Shown: positions 23,734-29,111 of the stretch, in pieces
Position numbering within the stretch: position 1 is the first letter of the stretch
How the letters are laid out: the number at the start of each line of letters is the position of its first letter
From: Saccoglossus kowalevskii
Lineage: Eukaryota; Hemichordata; Enteropneusta; Harrimaniidae
Direction: 5' to 3'
Assembly: GCF_000003605.2 (NCBI RefSeq)
Contig: NW_003146776.1
Coordinates: forward strand, 109,194-138,304
DNA: 29,111 nucleotides
Notes under the pieces: generated by a model
What the model saw: the letters and a program-made list of their open reading frames with translations, nothing else
The model's database searches: none
Told to the model about the DNA's origin: nothing
Made by a program: the position numbers and the translations under genes

Positions 23734-24138
23734 ACAACCTTCGCACACAATTTTGCGAATCGCTCTAAGTTCGTCTTTTCCGGACGTTACAGGGTTCGAG
23801 TCCACAACATAACTGTCCCCGGTTTCCGCGCTTCCTTCATCGAGGCGAATGAAAAAAAAATATTTTTCACCTATAAGTAGTTCGTCTGCATTTATAATAC
23901 ATGGTTGTTGCGTTCCGAAGCCTGAGATGATAATTTTTTCCTGGAGTGTCTGATCTGGTTTTATGACTTTCTTCGTTTCCACTATCACAGAGTTGTTATT
24001 TATCCTTTCAATAATTCCTTCAATCACTGTGGTAGCTTTATAGGCCTTGTGATCAGTGTTTAACTCTGTTTCCGGCGTACACGCCACGCAAAGTGCGATC
24101 AAACTGCACAAAATGATCACTGATAAGTTCCTTTCCAT
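23733..24138 (-). CDS. First coding exon of a secreted, neuregulin-like protein (partial gene)
   Basis: The exon encodes 135 complete codons plus one base. Residues 1-19 form a signal peptide (charged MERN, then a hydrophobic stretch to Ala19), so the product enters the secretory pathway. The mature part has one N-glycosylation sequon (Asn48-Asn-Ser), a GFG-x4-Cys80 motif, an aromatic strand YFFFI (93-97) and a terminal Cys132-Glu-Gly-Cys135 pair. The exon then stops at a GTAAGT donor in phase 1. From knowledge of the family, type II neuregulin-1 and neuregulin-2 have the same order: a kringle-like N-terminal domain with a Y-x-F-F strand, a basic/acidic stretch, then Cys-x-x-Cys immediately before the Ig-like domain. 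I infer an ErbB-ligand precursor. The alternatives are another NTR-fold protein such as the agrin N-terminal domain, or a lineage-specific secreted protein. Start choice: the ATG at 24138 has A at -3 and G at +4 and begins exactly at the signal peptide. An in-frame ATG at 24231 has a poor context and would add 31 residues before it. An in-frame TGA lies at 24258-24256. That this is a real secreted-protein exon is much surer than the family name. Confidence 0.62.
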
Positions 24139-24258
24139 CTTTCGGTGCGCATGAGTCCAAGTCCTGGGTGAAAATGACCCGAAATAGAGCTGTACAAGTC
24201 CATGAGTTGCGGAGAGTAGGCGTACATACATTCGCGTTACACGCAACTCTGGAGCTCA
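24139..24258 (-). other. Probable 5' untranslated region of the neuregulin-like gene
   Basis: The segment lies between the chosen ATG and the composite promoter sites. It contains one upstream in-frame ATG (24231-24229) in a weak context (C at -3, T at +4) and an in-frame TGA at 24258-24256. The transcription start is not determined. It is inferred only from the position of the ETS/CRE cluster just upstream. Confidence 0.35.
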
Positions 24259-24273
24259 GGGAATCACCTCAAT

Positions 24274-24319
24274 CGGAAGTGACGTTGCTTAGCCGTCACC
24301 GGAAGAACAACTACGTCAC
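24274..24319 (-). promoter_or_regulatory. ETS/CRE composite promoter cluster
   Basis: CGGAAGTGACGT at 24274-24285 is an ETS core fused to a CRE half-site, a composite known from animal promoters. A second pair follows: ACCGGAAG at 24298-24305 and TACGTCAC at 24312-24319. The cluster sits about 140-180 bp upstream of the neuregulin-like start codon inside a CpG-rich stretch, so it probably forms that gene's proximal promoter. Orientation is assigned from the neighbouring exon. ETS/CRE promoters can also fire in both directions. Confidence 0.5.
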
Positions 24320-25065
24320 TTGAAGTTTTGCTCGGATCCGCACTTACCTGCCAAGCCACTCAACGCAATGTGATCGCGATTTTATACGCAGGGACTTCAA
24401 GATTATTTAATCGAGTGGTTTCAATTTTTTTAAGGTAAATTAAAGGGCCTAGTTGAAAAATTGTTTCTCCAATACCGTGATACGCATGGGCGTGACCGGG
24501 GAAGGATGCGTGGGTTGACTGATTGATGTTCCGGTGGCATATTTCGACTGTGATATCACACATATGCCGCCGACAGCACCGGAACAATGAAAGGGGAATT
24601 CACACGAGTTCCAATATATAGTGGGTTTGCCGTCTGTCATTATTTGACAAACAAACCATTGGTAACAAAAGATGGTAAAAAAAAGATATTTCCACAACGA
24701 GCACAAGTGTTCCCAAATAGGTGACACATATTTTTAGATTTTGCAGGTACATGTATATAGGCGAGGCTGTTATTTATTTTGCCTCGCCCACCCCAAGGTT
24801 CCGATCCATATTGGGACAAAGGTCTACGGCGCTCGAATTCGGACACGTGTCACTAAAGCTAACTAGCAGAAATCCAAGGGTCACATTATTTTATTTTTGG
24901 TAGGAAAGAATCACACGATATCCGATAGTCGCATTTTTCTTTTGTAAATTTCGCCGAGAAAAATAGTTTGCAATATGAGAAACATCCTATCTCCCGGCTA
25001 TGGTGGTAATTAGAAATCTCTATTTCAGAGACTGGTTCGTTAGCTTTTCGCACGCAAGAAGTTTC

Positions 25066-25087
25066 AGAAAATCAAGTTTGATTTTCT
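25066..25087. repeat. 22-bp perfect inverted repeat
   Basis: AGAAAATCAA and TTGATTTTCT are perfect inverse copies separated by GT. The site lies upstream of the neuregulin-like promoter. It could be a hairpin or a dimer-binding site, but may be chance. Confidence 0.7.
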
Positions 25088-25905
25088 AGTATTACTGGAA
25101 CGCCTACCAGAAAAATGTCTCGTTTTCAAAATTGCTTAAGCTATCCTGTAATCACAGTGGGATTCATAATGGCCCGACCCTAATTTATACTTTTCTGTTG
25201 GTGTCACCGACGTACAAGCACGGGCGTCCGCCGGTGATGATGTGGATAGGTTACCTGTGTGCAATAAGTTGTTACCCCTCGGCGTGCTACGCTAAACGAC
25301 TGTAACTAATGGGCGGTAGACTATCGAGTTAAATAACCACGGGCCTCGTATGAACAAGTTACACGCTGTTAGTACTTGTAATTTGTTACTACACATGTAA
25401 ATGATTACGTCTGGAGGTGTCACCATTTCAAGCCTTGTTGCACAAAGTTCTCAATAACATCTGTAAGATGATGCCTCGGCCGTGGTATCAAGTGGAGCAG
25501 TCAAGTATATAACTCGATGCTCCCGAATATGTCTCCCCGGAAGTCACAGTATCCAGGAGATCATGCCGTTATCCAAGTAAAAAAAAATTACTGAACAAAA
25601 ACACACCTCTTAGTAGGTCGATAAATTGGTCGCACCCAAAGTACGAACTGCTTGGAGTTTGGATGCCCTCGTGTTTTAGACGAAAACGAACAACTCAATT
25701 TTTGTCATCTATTAAACTCCGTAGCAACACATGGTATGGAATGGTTGGAGATTTAATACAATTTATATTTTTTCATCCAGTTGTTAGAATATTTCGTCAA
25801 TGAGCAAGTTTTAACCGTTGAGCTGTTATTACGTCGTTGCCGTCATCTCTGTCTCGTGGCTGGTAGCGAGTGCTCGGGACGCAAGTATGAACTGAAAAAT
25901 TATAT

Positions 25906-25939
25906 GATATCGCCCCTTGTAAGATATCGCCCCTTGTTA
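25906..25939. repeat. 17-bp direct duplication
   Basis: GATATCGCCCCTTGTAA is followed immediately by GATATCGCCCCTTGTTA, one mismatch. It is a small recent tandem duplication. Confidence 0.9.
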
Positions 25940-26615
25940 AAGATACATGTGCTGGTCAAATGTTTCTGTGCAATGACATCATTTGGATAGTCAGTAGAAA
26001 TCAAAGAAAAAGTGTCCCAGTAGGTGATCTCTGTTTGAGTTGACCAATGCGAGCAATTCTTTTCAGAATCCATGGTGCGACTCATTATTTCGGCCTAGGT
26101 AGTAATATTCCGAAGGGGAAAACAAAACATTCCGGAGGAAAAATAATTCTACTTAATGTGTTCAGGCGAACGATCTGCATACAACCATGCCCTGAAAAGC
26201 ATACATACACAGTCTGATTAAAAATCAATATATGTATAAGTTCATTTTAATAGGCATATTGTATTTCTTATTGATTTTGTTTATCCACAATATTTTTTTT
26301 TAAATGATGCAGATTGAAGTGGACGATGGGAGAGCACATTGCAATAATCTATTAGTTGTATGAATTTAGCAAATAAAACAATTAAACCGGTGTTACTGTT
26401 TTTTATTATCATTATAAATTTATATTGATTGTTTATTTGTTTAAATTAGCAAAGTCTGTAATGTGTTCAGTTGTTCCGTTAAATAAATCATGTCTTTGGT
26501 TTTTCTAAAGGGATCATGATACTATGACATATTTCTGAATATGAATCACATATCAATTCATTCTCTGTTTTTCACGGTATCATTTAAGTCCCAGACTAGG
26601 ATTCTATTTTTAAGT

Positions 26616-26657
26616 GAAGATGGCGGATGGGTGCTTCACGTGATATCCTTACTTCCT
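26616..26657 (+). promoter_or_regulatory. Promoter-like cluster: YY1-like site, CACGTG E-box, ETS site
   Basis: GAAGATGGCGG at 26616-26626 matches the YY1 core often found just downstream of animal transcription starts, in the orientation for plus-strand transcription. CACGTG follows at 26637-26642 and ACTTCCTG (ETS, reverse) at 26651-26658. The ATG inside the YY1-like site opens a frame of only seven codons, so it would be 5' UTR or a short upstream frame. No coding exon directly follows. Confidence 0.3.
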
Positions 26658-26659
26658 GA

Positions 26660-28077
26660 CATCTAACAGTTTAAGCGTCGAAGTTTTCGCGACGTGTTCG
26701 ATGTGCGTCCCATGCGATGTAGACAGCGCGTGAAAATGATACACTGTTTGTTTACTCCACACTGTGGGATGACTGTGGCATTTTAATCCTTGTTGGTTTG
26801 AATCGCAGGGGACGAGTTGATGTGCACAACCCTCAATCAAAAACTGTGATTCCAACAGAGGAATACTGCACCGGAATTTGCAGTCGAACAAAAACAAAAA
26901 CGCCAAGGAGAGTGGTGTGTAGTAGTAGACATATCGAACCAGCCACTGGGCTACAAATGTACATTCTGATTTGAGCCCGTTGTGACTAAATACTTCATCA
27001 TAAACATCTTATACACATTATGGGTCGACTATCCGAAATCATGGTATTTAAGTGACTGGAACATTGCTGAAAAAACTGCAAGCTAGTCACCGAGATAACA
27101 AAATGCAGCTAACTAGAAGGTGATGAATAAACAATTGTTGGCAAAATTTAATAAAAAATACAAGACACCAAAAAATGCACAGATTACATGTTTGACTTCT
27201 TGTGCTTTATGGAGGTCGTTCATCATCGTATTTTCTGAGGTATTGTTCTACACCAATATATATTGCTATTTTTAACTGCAACTCCTGTGCTGGTCAATTG
27301 TCAAAATACCATGTATATTTTGTATGTCATCTGTTTTACTTTGCTCTCATATTTACTGTAAATTATAATGTTTTATCGTAATTTAATATCGGTAAAATTA
27401 TTATAATATTGTCATGACATGTACCGAAGTTCAACTTGGAATCAGTGACCTCTACGTTCAATCAGTCACGATCTTTTGTCTTTTTCACTGAATCAAGTTC
27501 GAGATTTGACAAACCGTCCAATCAATATTACGCATTGTAGGCTAGAACTCGCTCAAATATGAATGACTTTTCATATTTTCACAGTAAGTGTCGTAAAAAC
27601 AAATACTGATATTCTATGTAGGGTATGCCATCATATAAACGAGAAATGAGAAAACAAAAAATATTAATTATCTTGGTCGGGAAGAGGAGTGATTTTTTAG
27701 AAAAATACAGTTGTACAGAGAATGCAGTTTTAATTAGACTGGATGATATTTTGGACCAATTTTGTTTTTAAAAGTGTTGGAGGCTCGATTTTCGGAGAAT
27801 TACTAAGTTTTAGATCGATATTAGAATGTGAGATCATTGGATTATCGAAGATAATTGAAATATGGAACAATGAAACACCGCTGTATCCAGTGCGATTTTG
27901 GATTTCTTGAATAATCAGAGAAATTATTCAAGTTCAGGTCGATATTAGACAGTATATGGGACTGGAGTTGGATTTCTTTGAGTCTTGAATTTTCAAATAA
28001 TAAGTTCGATAATTTTTTTGATAATTATCCGATTAAAAAAAAAATGCAATATTTTCGCCTTCATGTATTTTCTACAG
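26660..28077. other. Non-coding stretch; possible 5' UTR or intron of a plus-strand gene
   Basis: CpG-rich at first, then AT-rich from about 26.95 kb. I see no convincing coding exon. A donor-like ACA/GTAAGT occurs at about 27594 and AAG/GTGATG near 27118. Neither is attached to a clear frame. The phrase TCGATATTAGA occurs twice, near 27815 and 27940. Confidence 0.35.
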
Positions 28078-28132
28078 CTTCCGCTTCACCCACGACAGCA
28101 ATGCCAGAATTCACCGAGCCGATGCTCGGGAA
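28078..28132 (+). CDS. Candidate small internal exon, product unknown
   Basis: A 55-bp GC-rich block stands out in AT-rich DNA. It is preceded by a pyrimidine-rich tract ending TTTTCTACAG and followed by GTAAGC, giving a complete acceptor and donor. All three forward frames are open across it. One reads FRFTHDSNARIHRADARE and another SASPTTAMPEFTEPMLGK. The latter ends in a stop just past the donor. With no homologue recognised, neither frame nor gene can be assigned. It would fit a plus-strand gene starting near 26.6 kb. It could equally be a chance GC patch. Confidence 0.3.
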
Positions 28133-29111
28133 GTAAGCATTACTTCGCTTATGGTTTCCTCTTTTGAAAACTAATGAGTGGGTTGGAGCATTTTGGACAA
28201 ATATATATATATGGATAAAAATATATATGGCCTGTAACCTGTGTTCTAGCACTCCTGTTGTATCAAAAAACTATCGTTATGTCTAAAATTTTGTGAAGGC
28301 TATTTTAGGTTTGAAATGTGTCATCGACCATCGCTCGCTTGGAATGAACGGTAGCAGTACGTATGAATCCCGCCAGGTGGTTGAGGAGGATTGTGGGTAA
28401 ATCCCCAAATCATGATGTCATTACGCGACGTGTTGGTTTAACGAACAAACCTAGGGGGTCACTACAAAGAAAGAATGTATTCTTTCATATATAACTAAGG
28501 GTCCAATCAAATTCTGAGTATTTTGTTCTTTTCTGTTCCGTACGTTCTTTCTCAAGTAGATTATGTTGCACTGATGATGTTCAATTTCTTTTTTGGTTGA
28601 AAGCTCCCCCATGTATAGAGATATTTATTCGACCTCATACAAGCAATGTGACAGTAAGGTGTCTTAATTAGTATACACATTAAGAAAGTACAAGTCTGAA
28701 AAGTATATGAATAGATTCAGACCTTGAAAGACAACAATGCTTATTTTCAAGTCATTCACTACCAAATCACCGAGCTACACACATGAAGCTCCATACTTCA
28801 TACACCCCCCCAATAACTTAATGAACTAACCAACACCGCTCCGAACGCTTGCACTGGTGGGGGAATGTGTTATGCATTGAAATATATATTCAGTTATACA
28901 TATATTCCACATTAGAAAACATTCGAATTATAACGTTCATAATACAGAAAATAACAAAATATAAAATGAATGAGTGAACGAGTAGTTTCAGTAGTTTGTT
29001 TATGGTATCTTTAACCACGATTACTAGTAACCGTGTTTTAACTCATATTTGGTAAAATTACATTATGATCACGTGCATGAAGATATGAGTGTCAAATGAA
29101 GATGAGATGAA
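28133..29111. other. Non-coding stretch at the right edge
   Basis: Short (TA)n patches at about 28200-28230, then mixed AT-rich sequence. No exon or RNA gene is recognised. Confidence 0.45.

Larger units (their letters stand above)
24320..26615. other. CpG-richer intergenic stretch upstream of the neuregulin-like gene
   Basis: No coding exon is recognised. Features seen: a donor-like CAG/GTAAGTG on the minus strand at 24350-24341, a 22-bp inverted repeat at 25066-25087 and a 17-bp direct duplication at 25906-25939. Minus-strand frames at 24360-24727 mostly lack a true ATG and show no domain. This may hold distal promoter elements or a non-coding upstream exon. Confidence 0.4.

Noticed and set aside
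23793-23803. GGTTCGAGTCC, a perfect tRNA B-box on the plus strand
   Set aside because: It lies inside the neuregulin-like coding exon. There is no A-box or cloverleaf around it, so it is chance.
24164-24347. Possible 5'-UTR intron on the minus strand (CAG/GTAAGTG donor at 24347, TTTTCACCCAG acceptor ending 24164)
   Set aside because: Both sites are good, but they would put the ETS/CRE cluster inside an intron. The two readings conflict and the promoter reading is preferred. Transcript ends would decide.
26649-26906. 85-codon reverse frame near the second promoter cluster
   Set aside because: It begins at TTG rather than ATG, shows no domain, and is in CpG-rich DNA where open frames are common.

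Overview
The window looks like intron-rich, AT-rich animal nuclear DNA. It has no operon-like gene packing, no ribosome-binding sites and no CRISPR array. It has microsatellites, minisatellites, fold-back elements, an assembly gap of unknown bases (about 15043-15978) and one convincing coding exon with a eukaryotic splice donor. A marine invertebrate, perhaps a deuterostome, is my guess from the neuregulin-like exon and the general look of the repeats. This placement is weak because no rRNA, mitochondrial or well-conserved gene is present.

The main gene lies on the minus strand. Its first coding exon (24138 down to 23733) encodes a signal peptide followed by about 115 residues of an extracellular domain. 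The exon ends in a Cys-x-x-Cys pair at a phase-1 GTAAGT donor. The closest match I can recall is the N-terminal (kringle-like) domain of type II neuregulin-1 and of neuregulin-2, which also ends in a Cys-x-x-Cys pair just before the Ig-like domain. Upstream (24274-24319) are a composite ETS/CRE site and a second ETS plus CRE half-site pair, which look like a proximal promoter. Nothing I can recognise to the left (23732 to 1) is another exon of this gene, so at least 23.7 kb is probably the beginning of a long first intron.

That presumed intron carries most of the repeat content: a 322-bp two-copy repeat (2633-3205), a (TTTA)n tract (3742-3788), a fold-back element with AATAGAAG motifs (4546-4714), a 46-bp repeat in four copies (7911-8108) touching a second fold-back (8127-8318), a large 62-bp minisatellite of about 22 units (13606-14915), the gap, and a near-perfect 69-bp array of seven units (15979-16466).

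The right end (22.9-29.1 kb) is visibly richer in CpG up to about 26.9 kb. Besides the neuregulin-like promoter it has a second promoter-like cluster on the plus strand (26616-26657: YY1-like, CACGTG, ETS). Further on, a 55-bp GC-rich block (28078-28132) is bounded by a good acceptor and donor. These could be the start of a divergent plus-strand gene, but no product can be named.
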